Shown here piece after piece: positions 22,791 through 32,845 of a DNA stretch of 64,000 nucleotides. Every line of letters starts with the position of its first letter. The stretch's first letter is position 1. The position numbers and the translations under genes were made by a program. Under the pieces are notes generated by a model, which worked only from the letters and a program-made list of their open reading frames with translations, was not told where the DNA came from and did no database searches. Origin of the DNA: Ilyonectria destructans (lineage: Eukaryota; Ascomycota; Sordariomycetes; Hypocreales; Nectriaceae); NCBI GenBank assembly GCA_020740775.1, contig JAHEWK010000011.1, forward strand, positions 2,108,001 to 2,172,000, written 5' to 3'.

Positions 22791-24760
22791 ATGATGTCTG
22801 TACAGTACCTTCGCCTGGCCGGTCGGCCTTTAATACAATCTCTTCCTCCGAGAGCACCTGGACTCGTTCGACGTTCCCACATCGTATGCCGAGGTAGCTC
22901 CGTGACGAGGGGAGAATGGAGTGCGCAGGGTGTCGCTTTCAGGAGGTCCCTCTCGACCTCTTCTGTCTGTCGATACAACTCGCAATGGGCTCCTGAGGAG
23001 AGTTCCGAGGAGCTGTCGCCCTTTAAGAAGCAGCGTCGAACTATGTTGTGGGAGGAGCAACAGAGCGAGGACCCGCTTTATCCTGAAAGCCATCCTCGCC
23101 TGGAGCACACTCGCCAACGGTACACTGTACCCGAGTTCATAGAGGCGTTCAATGCTGCTGAGCATAACGAGATGGAGAATGTCACCGTTTATGGCCGTGT
23201 TCGGTCGAAGCGCGCCGCCGGAAAGTACCTGGTTTTCCTCGACATTGTGAACGAATTCGAGCGTCTGCAGGTCATGGTCAACAAGGCAAAATGTATGGGG
23301 GACCAGGAAACGAGAAACCACAAATTCGCCTTGTTTAGGAGCTTGATAGAAGTGGGCGACCACATATGTAGGATCCCAATGTTTACCTCTATTCCCCAGA
23401 TGCTTACAGTCTGGCAGCGATTACTGGCTTCCCAACTCGTACCAAGGCTGGCCAGCTCACTATTGCTGCCACGGCTCTTCCGGAGCTTCTCTCTCCAGCC
23501 ATGGAGCAAATCCCTGAGAAGCTCACCGACCCCAAGACTCGCATGCAGGAACGCCACGTTGACATGCTGGTGAACCGTGAAGCCATTGACGTGCTGAGGC
23601 TGCGATCTGAGATCACCAAGCACATGCGCGATCACTTCCACTCGAAGAAATTCTTGGAGTTCCAAACCCCCATCCTGGCTGAAAATGCTGGTGGCGCCGT
23701 CGCTCGCCCCTTTGTCACTCAGGCCACTGAGTTCAAGGATCGCGATCTGGCTCTCCGTATCGCACCCGAGTTGTGGCTCAAGCGACTGGTCATTGGAGGC
23801 GTCGACAAAGTCTTTGAGATTGGCCCCGCGTTCCGCAATGAAGGCATTGATGGAACTCACAACCCAGAATTCACCATGTGCGAGTTCTATAGTGCCTACA
23901 CCAACTTGGACGACCTGATTCGGGAGACTGAGGACCTCTTGTACAGCATGGCGGAGCATTCCCAAAAGCTCATCTCTACTCAACTCACCTCCCTGCCGCC
24001 GATTGATCTTGAGAAATTCGCGCGGCCATACAAGCGAGTTGAGTTTGTCCCTGCCTTGGAGGAAGCTCTTGGGCTCCGCTTCCCGAAGCTCTCTACCGAG
24101 GGGGCTCTGGCAGAGCTCTTGGTTATCCTCAAGCTTGTCGGCATCAAGATTCATGGCGAGGTTCCCAACTCACTATCCAAGCTTCTCGACCGACTTGCGG
24201 CAATCTATCTGGAGCCAATGTCTTTCGAGCAACCCATTCTCATCATGAACCACCCTGCCTGCATGTCACCGCTGGCGAAGAGCTTCCTCTGCCCACGCAC
24301 CTACCAGTTGGTATCGGCGCGCGCAGAGCTTTTCATCGGTGGCCGTGAGTTGGCCAACATGTACGAAGAGGAGAACGATCCTGAGGCTCAGAAGCAGAAG
24401 TTGCTTGACCACCGTAACCTCGTCAACAAGCCCGATGGTGCCATTGCCATTGAGGCGCCAGAGGTTGACCCCGCGGCTTTTGATGAAGATATCCATCTTG
24501 TTGAGGATGACGAAGGAGAGAGCGCACCTCTTGATCAGAGCTTTGTCAAGGCCTTAGATTATGGCCTGCCGCCTACTGGTGGCTGGGGCTGCGGTGTTGA
24601 GAGGATGGTGATGCTCTTCTCGGGTGCAAACCGCATCAGTGACTGCCTGAGTTTCGGCACGCTGAGGAATGTTGTGGGATTGTCAACGACCGAGGAGGCC
24701 AAGAAGTCTAGCACTGCCGCTGAGGACAACGCGGACGAGAAGGCCGAAGCCTCTACTTGA
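22791..24760 (+). CDS. MSK1: Mitochondrial lysyl-tRNA synthetase (class II)
   Basis: Charges tRNA-Lys in mitochondria. Two exons, 22791-23367 and 23418-24760, give 639 residues. The N-terminus is Arg/Ser-rich with few acids (RLAGRPLIQSLPPRAPGLVRR, then FRRSLSTSSVCRY), consistent with a targeting presequence. An OB-fold anticodon domain follows (ENVTVYGRVRSKRAAGKYLVF). The 50-bp intron is the only solution that joins the frames; it restores VGDHISITGFPTRTKAGQLTI-type sequence at the OB-fold end. Catalytic motifs are GGAVARPFVT, motif 2 FEIGPAFRNEGID and motif 3 GWGCGVERMVMLFSG. Two adjacent ATGs (22791, 22794) can start. An acidic insert (VEDDEGE) precedes motif 3, and the C-terminus is Ala/Glu-rich. 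Confidence 0.95.
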
Positions 24761-25121
24761 AAGAGCGTGTGTGGCTTGGAAGCAAGTCGTTCAGCACGAC
24801 GATGATGTATGATGGATGACAAGGACTTGTATAATATTGTAGACGTGTCTATACCCTAGAAGGACCACTGTATTGATAGGCAAGCCTTCATTGATATTCC
24901 GAACATAACCTTCACACAAAATGGTACGAGTGGATTATCTTATTCGCCTTCTTTCCAGTCATGAAAACTCCATTCATCTATGGCATATTGGTATTGAGGT
25001 ATCAACAAATCATTTCCAAAGCGGGCTGCGTGCCGTGAAACGGCAAATGCAAGAATCATATATATACAGCGTAAAAGAAAAACATAAATTTTCCCATTCC
25101 CCGAAAGTCAGGTAATGGCGT
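24761..25121. other. Intergenic, convergent MSK1 and TOS1-family 3' ends
   Basis: 361 bp, AT-rich, with polyadenylation-like sequence on both strands. No gene or repeat seen. Confidence 0.55.
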
Positions 25122-26677
25122 TTAGGTGGACAGCTGGAACAAGCTGCTACCCGTAGAGCTGTCAGCGAATCCAGAGATCCATCCCTGGATGGTCTCGGAG
25201 CTCAGCCCGGTACTGAAGTCGAAGTCGGCGGGCAACTGCTTAATAGCGACACTGGCCGTCTTCTCGTAAAAGACAGTAGCGACCTTGATATAGCTGTCGG
25301 TAGGGCGGTCGAAGTAGTCGGAGCTGCCAGCGCCGTTCTTCAGGTGGAATGTGCTCTTGCACTTGGTGTCGCCCGAGGCCAGCACCTCGTAGATGTCGGC
25401 CTCGCCACAGCCAGAGGTCCAGCAGCTGCAGTCGCTGTACTGGGCAGTACGGGGAATGCGGGCGTTGAGGGCCCAGAGGGCGGGCATGTCGCCGTTGAAG
25501 CTGCGGTCGCCGTCGAGGGGCATCTTGAAGTGGAAGAGGAAGACCTTGTTGGCACCAGCGAAGCCCTCTGTGCAGGGAGGAGCCGTTAGCAATGAGACGA
25601 GATGGAAGGGATCGTGAGTTCAGGGGGACGTACTGTAGGCAACATCCTTAGCACGGGAGTAGCCGCAGCTGTTATCATCGCACTCCTCGGCGGTAAAGAT
25701 GGCAAACTCCTTGTTGGAGGGAATAAGGACATCCTCGAGGGTCGTAGCATTGGCAGAACCGCCGTCACCGTTGGCATTGAGGTAAGACAGAGAGTTTCCC
25801 CAGACGCTGCAAAGACAAGTCAGTAACCATGTCCGTTTGAAACATGTGTATGCTGCCAGAACTCACGTATCAAAGACGCCAGATCCCTCACCACCGTAGT
25901 TTCCGAGGAAAACGATGTTCTCAGCAACGCCGTCCGCGGCGTTGTAGTAAGAAGTGCGCTCCCAGTCGCCACTGGCAACGGACTCGGTCTTGCTCTTGGA
26001 GCCAGACTTAGAGCTGCTCTTGGACTTGGTAGAAGCCTTAGGAGCCGCGGCCGCCTTGGTGGTGGTGGCGGCGACGGGCTCAGTCACCTCAGCAGCAGCG
26101 GGGGCCTCGTAGGCGGGCTCAGTGGGGACAGCGTCGACGGGAGCGACGGCAGTAGCAGGGCCGAAGTAGTTGTTCTCCCAAGAGACGACCTTGCCATCAA
26201 TAGTGGCAGTGATCCACTCGGCACGCTTCTTCTTGCGCTGCTCGTGGAAGTGCTCGTGGCCATGGCGACGGGCGTGGACGTGAGGAGAGGGAGCGACATC
26301 ACGCTTCTTCTTCTCCGAGGCAAGGTTGTAGACGGCAAACTCCTTGAAGTTGATGGGGCCACGGATGTGGACGGAGAGCTAAGATGACAAGTTTAGCATG
26401 GCGTACCGGAGAGTCTCAGTAGTGAGCAACTTACATCCTCGTCGAGGGGTGCCAGAGGGCCGCTGTAAGGCGTATCCTTGGTCTCACACTCGCCACTTGC
26501 GCCCATGTTGGTGACTTCCTTATAGGAGCCGCTTCCGGAGAAGCCCTCGTAGAGGATCTGCTCAATGGCGCCGCAGAACCAGTTGCCGCCCTCCTCGGCG
26601 GCGGTACCAGTGCATTGCTGGGTCAAGGCCGAAGCCAGGCCGGTCGAGGCCAGCACGATAGCAGTTGTGTACTTCAT
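25122..26677 (-). CDS. TOS1: Secreted TOS1-family cell-wall protein
   Basis: Resembles the yeast Tos1/YJL171C family of wall proteins, with an N-terminal DUF2403-type and a C-terminal DUF2401-type (putative glycosidase) domain; the biochemical role is unsettled. Four exons (26677-26435, 26378-25867, 25806-25634, 25567-25122; introns 56, 60 and 66 bp) give 457 residues. A signal peptide covers about residues 1-17 (MKYTTAIVLASTGLASA). The N-terminal domain holds GNWFCGAIEQILYEGFSG. Dibasic sites and a His-rich stretch (KKRDVAPSPHVHARRHGHEH) suggest Kex2 processing, which is inference. An Ala/Lys/Ser-rich linker precedes a Cys-containing C-terminal domain (CSCWTSGCGEADIYEVL). The C-terminus shows no GPI-attachment signal. 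Confidence 0.9.
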
Positions 26678-28546
26678 GATTTCTTCGATACAAACACAAA
26701 AATTGCGGTTGCGGTTGATCCGTAAGACTGTTTCTTGATGTCTTGTTTGTGAGTGAGTGTCGTCTTAGTCGATGAGTGTCCGAAGAGCTCTGGGTAACAG
26801 AAACGGAAATGAACGAGCGATCCAGTCGATCGTCAAAGAGTAAAGCAAACAAAGGAGTGGATAGAGTCGAAACTGGCGACAGATCTGTTTCGAACCTCGA
26901 GAGATGGAAATGGAAAATTCCCGTCTGGTGGGAGGAAACAAGCAATCCGGGGGACCCCCCCTTCTTGAGTGAGCGGCCATGAGATTAGACGCTCGTGGAT
27001 GGGCTGGGCAAATTCTCGGCCCACGATCCTACTCGCCAGCACAACAATGCCCCTGGAAGAATGCCCTGACGAGGTGGTCGAGCCGGCGGTGCCAAGCTTT
27101 GCGGTGCGAGCCCGAGAAGGGCGCAAGTGGGAGATCTCAGTGCTGTTCCTGGTTGGCGCCAGGGTCACGATGCCGCAACCCTGACGATTGCTAAAAGGGC
27201 GTGTTTCAGGAGGTGACGTTGGACGGCCCAGCCAATAAACGGCTGCCCTTCTTTAACCTTAAAGCAGAGGGATATGCCTGCGGTGGAGAGCGGAGGGAGA
27301 GAAGAAGCTATTCTAGCCGGAGGAGCCAAGCAGGATCCGAGCCGCCAACGAGGGTGGCCACACACCGGCGCTAAGACGCAGGCGCAGCAGCTCACTCGGG
27401 CCTTGGTATTTTTGGCCAAGAGGTTTGAGAAGACGCCAAATCTCTCTTTGTCCTGTTTGAGCAGGATGAACGGCAATAGCGTCTTTGCGAGTCGGCACGG
27501 CAAATGAGGCCTCGTAGGACTGCAATCGAGAAGAAAGCCATACTGCTCCGTACGCACTCGGGATTTGCGTGCCGGCAAAGGATGAAAGAATGATGAAGGA
27601 TTATGCACCCTGCAGGTCGGAAACACGCTCAATGAGACTAGACGGCCCAACTGCCTGTGCGGCAATATTCAACCAACACCACGGCCACAGTGTGCTGATC
27701 CACGTTGGGCAAATCATCCGGCACCTCCCTCGGGCGGCGGAGAACGCTATGGAACACTTCAGGGCAGGATCATCAGGTACAACGAAGCGGTCGAGCGCGA
27801 GAGAGCTACCGCCTTGGCCGTTTCTTGGGTGTCGGTCGCATTTCAGCTCATCCTTGGCAAATCTCTTGTTGCGGCCGGCACCATGTTGCGAGCATTGATC
27901 CCTGAAATTGTGCTTTGTTTGCCGATCCCCTCCTCCACGTGCGGTCCTCTTTGTCAACGTGCAGCCAGGCATCGTAACATTGCTGCTCCCCCGGCGATGC
28001 ACCGGTCGATTGACGAAACGACGAGGACCGTCACTTCAATGGTGTGATTCGCCGTCGCGCCGAAATGAGCAGGGGGCGCATGGGCGACAATTCAGCCTAG
28101 GTGGTGGGGTCAGCCAAGAGACGACCAACAAGGCCGAGAGTGACCAACAAAGCGATAATAAAAAACCAGCAAGAAGGTGACTGTGAGTTGTTCTTTGATG
28201 AAGCTCCTACGTGGTTCGGTGTGATGAGCTGTAATTTCCCCAACCGCTCAAAGTGCCTCAGCATTGGTCTGCATCCCGTCACCCAAGACTTCACTTGCCA
28301 GTTCGCCAAGCTCTGCCAACGCACGCATGAAATTGCATCTGCCGAGTTGCGAATTCAACTTGTAGTGATCAACCGAATGGCCACAATCCTTGACAAGGGC
28401 AAAGTGCCTTCAAACTTTTCAGGTGATTTATTCTTAGGCCAGAGGAGCAGGCGGATCTCCATCCTCTCTTCCGGCATCCTATGTATGCTGACTGCATGGG
28501 TATCATCCATGCCGTCTATCCGTTTTGTCCATCAGTCATTCGGCTC
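26678..28546. other. 1.9-kb interval, TOS1-family promoter and ROK1 3' end
   Basis: Upstream of the minus-strand wall-protein gene and downstream of ROK1. The first 300 bp next to the wall gene are pyrimidine-rich on its sense strand, as expected for a leader. A GGTTCGAAAC sequence at about 26,890 on the minus strand resembles a tRNA B box but no cloverleaf surrounds it. Frames present (up to 186 codons at 28,101) look accidental. Confidence 0.45.
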
Positions 28547-30628
28547 TCAATCCAATCCAGCCCACTCCGAGTCGTCTCCGCTGTCCTCGGTTTGCTGCGT
28601 CTTCCTCTTCTTGCTACCTTCGATGGCACCCTGTCGGTTGTTCTCCTTGCGTCTCTCGTAGCCACTCTTGGATGTAATCTTAGCCTTGTTGCCGCTGCGG
28701 CGAGCTTCCACACCGCGCTCCCTGAGCGTCTTCCTGTCTGCCTTCGTAACGTTGGGCAAGGCGTCCAAAAGCCACTTCTTCACGCTTGTGTTCTCGCCTG
28801 TCTTGCCGGCCTGCTTCTCGCTGGCCGCGATGACGTTGGCGACCGTCTTGACAAATGGGATGTCCTCCTTCGTGTAGAAAGTCACCGCAATGCCACCCTC
28901 ACGGCCAGCACGACCAGTTCGTCCAGCGCGGTGTACGTATGCGGCACTAGAGCCAGGTACATCGTAATTCACGACACCGTTGACACCGGCAAAGTCCACG
29001 CCACGAGCCAATACGTCCGTAGTGATCAACACCCAGATTTCTCCAGCGCGGAACTTGCGCATGATCATCGCGCGGGCTGAATCAGCCAGGCCACTGTGGA
29101 GCGCGGCGATCCTCGTAGATCCGCCAGCCTCCAAGGGGATATCATACTTGAGCTCCTCATTGAGAGCGGTGGCTCGGTCAATGGTTTGTGTAAAGACAAG
29201 GAAAGGAGGTCTGAGAGGTGGACCAGAGTCATCACTTCCCGTGGGGTGCAACAACTGCCGCAGCCCAAGCAGCTTTCCCTGCTCTGATCCCGTGTAAACG
29301 AGCTTGTGGGTGATGTTTGGTACCGCAGTATCCTTCAAACCGACAACCAGCCGGATCAACGGCTTCGGTGTAATGTCCAGCGACTGAGCTCGCGATGCCA
29401 GCTGCTCTGTGACTATCGTCTCGATATTGGATCCCATAGTCGCTGACCAAAAGGAAAGCCGCAAGTCGGGGTTGGTGCATCCCGTCCAGACACCCAACAT
29501 CTGTTCACGGAAGAGAGGGTCGAGTAAAACGTCGGCCTCGTCAAGAATCAAATCGCGGACAGTCGGCAGGACTTTTTGGGTGCCCGCGGGCCCAGCGGTA
29601 AGGAAGTTGAGCAACAGGAGAGGCGTCGTGATAAGAATATCAGCTTTGATGATGGACTTGGGCTTCTTGTCGGCAGGTTTCTCATGTTCAGACTCGGAAT
29701 CCTCGTCGTTTTCGTCCTCGGAGCTCTCCTCAACTGCCAGTTCTTGCTGTTCGGCTGAGATAGACATGCCTTTTTTCATGGCGACGATCTTGAGTCCCGT
29801 CCCTTCCGCAATTTTCTTGCCCTCGTTGGCAATCTGATGCACCAGCTCTCGGGTAGGCGCCACAACAATGGCTTCGAGCTCGTGAATGTCGTCCAAGTTC
29901 TCACCCGCACGCCTGCGCATAATGTTGTTGATAGCAGGGATGAGAAAGCTAATGGTCTTGCCACTTCCCGTCGGCGCAACAGCGAGGAAGTCGACTCCTC
30001 CATCCAAGCCATCCTCATCCTTCAATGCGATGTCGGGGCGCAGAAGGAGCGGCAAACTACCCATCTGGACCTCCGTTGGCACGCGGTAACTCTGAGCGAC
30101 GAGGTTCTCCGCCACCTGGCGCGAGATTCCATAGGCGTTGCGAAGCTCGCCGAACGAATTCAGCGGCTGGGGGAACAACTGCTTCTTGACATCCTTCTTC
30201 ACCTCCACCGCGGCCTGCTTCTTCTTCTTTTTCGCCTTCTTCACCCTCGATTGGTCCTCGGTCTTGGATAGGAGGGTGATCTTGAGGCGATGCGATCGCA
30301 AGAGCTGGCGACACTCGTCCTCGCTCAGTAGTTTGTGGGCAGGTCGGGGAGGGCTCTGGGCTCGCTCGATCTTGTCCGAGTCGGGGAGCGCCTGGGGAAC
30401 GCTTTCAGGCTTGGGGGCAAAGAAGTCGACTTCGGGCAATTCGACAGGAGCCTGGACTTGCGGTTCGTCGCGGGTCCGCTTTCTCTTCTGGCCGCGGACT
30501 TCATCGTGGAAGAGCTGAGGGTTCGTGCTGGTTCCGGCCGAGGGCAGTTTCGTGGCGCCACTGTTACCGGCCTGACTCCCCTTACCGGTTTTTTTCGTAC
30601 CTCGCGAAAGGACCTTGAGGATATCCAT
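28547..30628 (-). CDS. ROK1: DEAD-box RNA helicase Rok1 (DDX52)
   Basis: ATP-dependent helicase of the small-subunit processome, required for 18S rRNA maturation in the nucleolus. Intronless, 693 residues from ATG 30628; the start MDILKVLSRGTKK matches the Rok1 N-terminus. Motifs in order are the Q-motif region (SYRVPTEVQMGSLPLLL), motif I APTGSGKT, Ia VAPTREL, II LILDEADVLLDP, III FWSATM, IV FLVFTQT, V TTDVLARGVDF and VI HRAGRTGRAG. An acidic insert (EESSEDENDEDSESE) between Ia and II and Lys-rich N- and C-terminal tails fit a nucleolar protein. The frame stays open for 60 codons upstream but contains no ATG there. Confidence 0.97.
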   Translation of the reverse strand: MDILKVLSRGTKKTGKGSQAGNSGATKLPSAGTSTNPQLFHDEVRGQKRKRTRDEPQVQAPVELPEVDFFAPKPESVPQALPDSDKIERAQSPPRPAHKLLSEDECRQLLRSHRLKITLLSKTEDQSRVKKAKKKKKQAAVEVKKDVKKQLFPQPLNSFGELRNAYGISRQVAENLVAQSYRVPTEVQMGSLPLLLRPDIALKDEDGLDGGVDFLAVAPTGSGKTISFLIPAINNIMRRRAGENLDDIHELEAIVVAPTRELVHQIANEGKKIAEGTGLKIVAMKKGMSISAEQQELAVEESSEDENDEDSESEHEKPADKKPKSIIKADILITTPLLLLNFLTAGPAGTQKVLPTVRDLILDEADVLLDPLFREQMLGVWTGCTNPDLRLSFWSATMGSNIETIVTEQLASRAQSLDITPKPLIRLVVGLKDTAVPNITHKLVYTGSEQGKLLGLRQLLHPTGSDDSGPPLRPPFLVFTQTIDRATALNEELKYDIPLEAGGSTRIAALHSGLADSARAMIMRKFRAGEIWVLITTDVLARGVDFAGVNGVVNYDVPGSSAAYVHRAGRTGRAGREGGIAVTFYTKEDIPFVKTVANVIAASEKQAGKTGENTSVKKWLLDALPNVTKADRKTLRERGVEARRSGNKAKITSKSGYERRKENNRQGAIEGSKKRKTQQTEDSGDDSEWAGLD

Positions 30629-31344
30629 GGCGATTGCAGCACTGAGGCGAGTGGTTGAGAGCCTGCGTCGTGGGAGTGAACGCAGCAGTTGAGGCGATGC
30701 GATGGGAAAAAAAGTTCCCAATGCCGGGACAGAAATTTTGGTGGAGACGCTTGCCCGCAAAGCACTCCTGTGTGCAACGACGACGGGTAGTGGGGTGTGG
30801 GGGGGCACCGCTAACTCGTAGCGGATAGCGGTCGTAGCGGGTACTCAGTGGACAGACAGCGGGCGAAAGATCACCACAAGCACCAAACATCACTGCTACG
30901 CATCAACGCTCCGTCCCCGTGTAAAACTACACCATTGAGATTGGCGCCAGGAACCATGACGAAAATCCATTTACTTGCATTTGCAAAGAACTCCTGTTCT
31001 CCTGCAGCTTCTTTCAGTTCGCTCTGATCAATCAGGAACCGCCTCTAGAAGATGGGCCAGCCCTGATCGATCAATGTCGATCGTCGTCATCCACCTCCCA
31101 CATGGAGCACACCCCAGACTGACGTCACTCCAATGACACAGGATCCAACAATCAGGATTTCGGCGCAACACCATCATGGACTCGCCATGATTACTTAGGT
31201 GTGGGATGGTTCTTTAGGGCTCGTTTCCCATATTATGTCCTCTGCAGACCCAACTCTCCTTTTTCCCATGCTGAATTCCTGAAACTACTCCTACACTCTG
31301 ATAATCATCAACGAAACCCATCAACACTGCTCAATACCGTCACC
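30629..31344. other. Divergent promoter interval, ROK1 / NTF2-like gene
   Basis: 716 bp between divergent starts, with a perfect CRE palindrome at 31,120 (separate entry). No coding feature seen. Confidence 0.5.
31120..31127. promoter_or_regulatory. Perfect ATF/CREB (CRE) palindrome upstream of the NTF2-like gene
   Basis: TGACGTCA located 218 bp upstream of the start codon at 31345 and about 490 bp upstream of ROK1. Candidate Atf1/CRE-type bZIP site; use is inference. Confidence 0.4.
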
Positions 31345-31965
31345 ATGCCTACCATGCTTGGACTTACCACCGACCAGTCCCCACACGGCCTCAACAGTCG
31401 GGACAGCAAATCTGGCGAACGGGACGAGAACGGCAAGATGCAACTCGCCTCCAGTGAGAAGAGCAGCTTGACTCCAGGACTGAAGTCCGACTTCTTCACC
31501 AAAGGCGCCCCGAAGCACGACGACGAAGAAAGCGACGACGACGACGAACCGCCCCTCAACACCATCAAGGGCCGCAACCACGCCGCCGCCAAGGAGATGG
31601 AGACGCTGCTCTGGCGCGCCCTCTGCGACAAGCCCAAGAGCGCTCTCATGTATATGGGCAAGGATGCCATTGTCTCGAACCGCTTTCTCTTCGATGACCC
31701 GACACCACGCACCAAGGACTCGGACCCGCCTCTCGAAGAGGAACTCAAGCACTGCAACGAGTGGCTGGCGTACAAGATCCACGATCCTCAAGTTGTCGAA
31801 ATCGACTTGATGGCCGTTGCAATAGCTTACCGCGCGACCCTGTTCCGACAAGTCAAGAAGGGGAAGGGAAAGTCCGGTATGCAAACAGTGGAGGCGACCG
31901 TGTCGAGTTCCTGGAGACAAGTTGCAAGCGGAGATTGGGAGCTGTGCAGCATGTTTGCTGCGTAG
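31345..31965 (+). CDS. Small NTF2-like/DUF4440-type protein
   Basis: Intronless, 206 residues. The N-terminal 70 residues are polar and acidic (HDDEESDDDDEPPL). The remainder looks like one NTF2-like alpha+beta domain of the DUF4440/SnoaL kind: a long opening helix (AAAKEMETLLWRALCDKPKS), the FLFDDPTP loop, and strands ending in TVEATVSSSWRQVASGDWEL. Such domains occur in enzymes and in small cytosolic binding proteins; no catalytic set can be assigned. The frame is open 48 codons upstream without an ATG, so the first ATG is used. It is the last conserved-looking gene before the accessory island. Confidence 0.8.
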   Translation: MPTMLGLTTDQSPHGLNSRDSKSGERDENGKMQLASSEKSSLTPGLKSDFFTKGAPKHDDEESDDDDEPPLNTIKGRNHAAAKEMETLLWRALCDKPKSALMYMGKDAIVSNRFLFDDPTPRTKDSDPPLEEELKHCNEWLAYKIHDPQVVEIDLMAVAIAYRATLFRQVKKGKGKSGMQTVEATVSSSWRQVASGDWELCSMFAA

Positions 31966-32845
31966 ATGTTTAATGAGGGGATGTCATGTTACGCTACTTC
32001 TTCGTGGTTGAGGGGCGATTTGTATTATAATCAATTGATTCTTATTGGAAAATAAATTCTCACACTTGGGGAGTGCATTGCAGAAGATTCTATGAGTTCA
32101 CTATTGAGGTATAGGCCAGTAAATCGTTCGAAGCCTGGACGAAGAAGATGAACGACTACGTGACAGGGGACAGGAAGTATGTCAAATATACTAAAGAGTA
32201 TTGCTATTCGCGCACACGCATATTGCTACTCGCACATATAACTACATGCTTCAATCCTGCCAATAATTATTTATTATAATAATAATAATAATAAATTTAA
32301 GTCGAATTTATTAATTACTAGTAAAGTTCTTCCTTCGATCTTCTCCCTACTTTCTTCATTTTTAACTTCGCTCCGTGTCACCATGCAGCATACACTTGGC
32401 ACCCATAGACCATAAGCACGCACTTCCGTCTATGGGAGGTAGCGGGCAGTTTCAAAACGAGGAGGTAAACAGTATTCACTTGCACGCCCTTTGGGTTATG
32501 AATATGGTGCAGGGTATGTATGTTCAGTCTCAATGGCTTCGCCCAATATCATCAAATGTATCAAACTCACGCGGTATTCAGTTGTAAACCTTACTGCCCG
32601 TGGAAAACCACTTTACTTCCACTGCGCAATGACATTAGCCCGGGTGCAAGGTACATCGTTTTGTTGCGTCCTTTCAATGTCTGGAATATACTGCATTGCT
32701 CTGATCTATCCGATAGATATCAACAAAGCTAAAGTATTTACAAGCACACACCTCTTGCCTTTCCTCGGTTTAGTATCTAATACTCATTCCCCGAGCGTCT
32801 AAAAAGAAAATATCTGCACCTACAGACACTCCGAGGAGAACGGTT
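31966..32845. other. AT-rich interval at the left edge of the accessory island
   Basis: 880 bp between the convergent NTF2-like gene and paralogue A. Markedly more AT-rich than the core, with a TAA microsatellite at 32,277. No gene seen. Confidence 0.5.
32277..32295. repeat. (TAA)n microsatellite
   Basis: About six consecutive TAA units within an AT-rich stretch downstream of the NTF2-like gene. Confidence 0.8.

Noticed and set aside
26880..26905. Minus-strand GGTTCGAAAC resembling a tRNA B box
   Set aside because: No A box, acceptor stem or T-arm pairing around it.
28101..28661. 186-codon plus-strand frame running into the ROK1 3' end
   Set aside because: GTG start, no domain, and its end is antisense to ROK1.
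30629..30808. 60-residue N-terminal extension of ROK1 resembling a mitochondrial presequence (RRRLSTTRLS)
   Set aside because: No ATG in the extension; it begins at a GTG, and Rok1 proteins start at MDIL.
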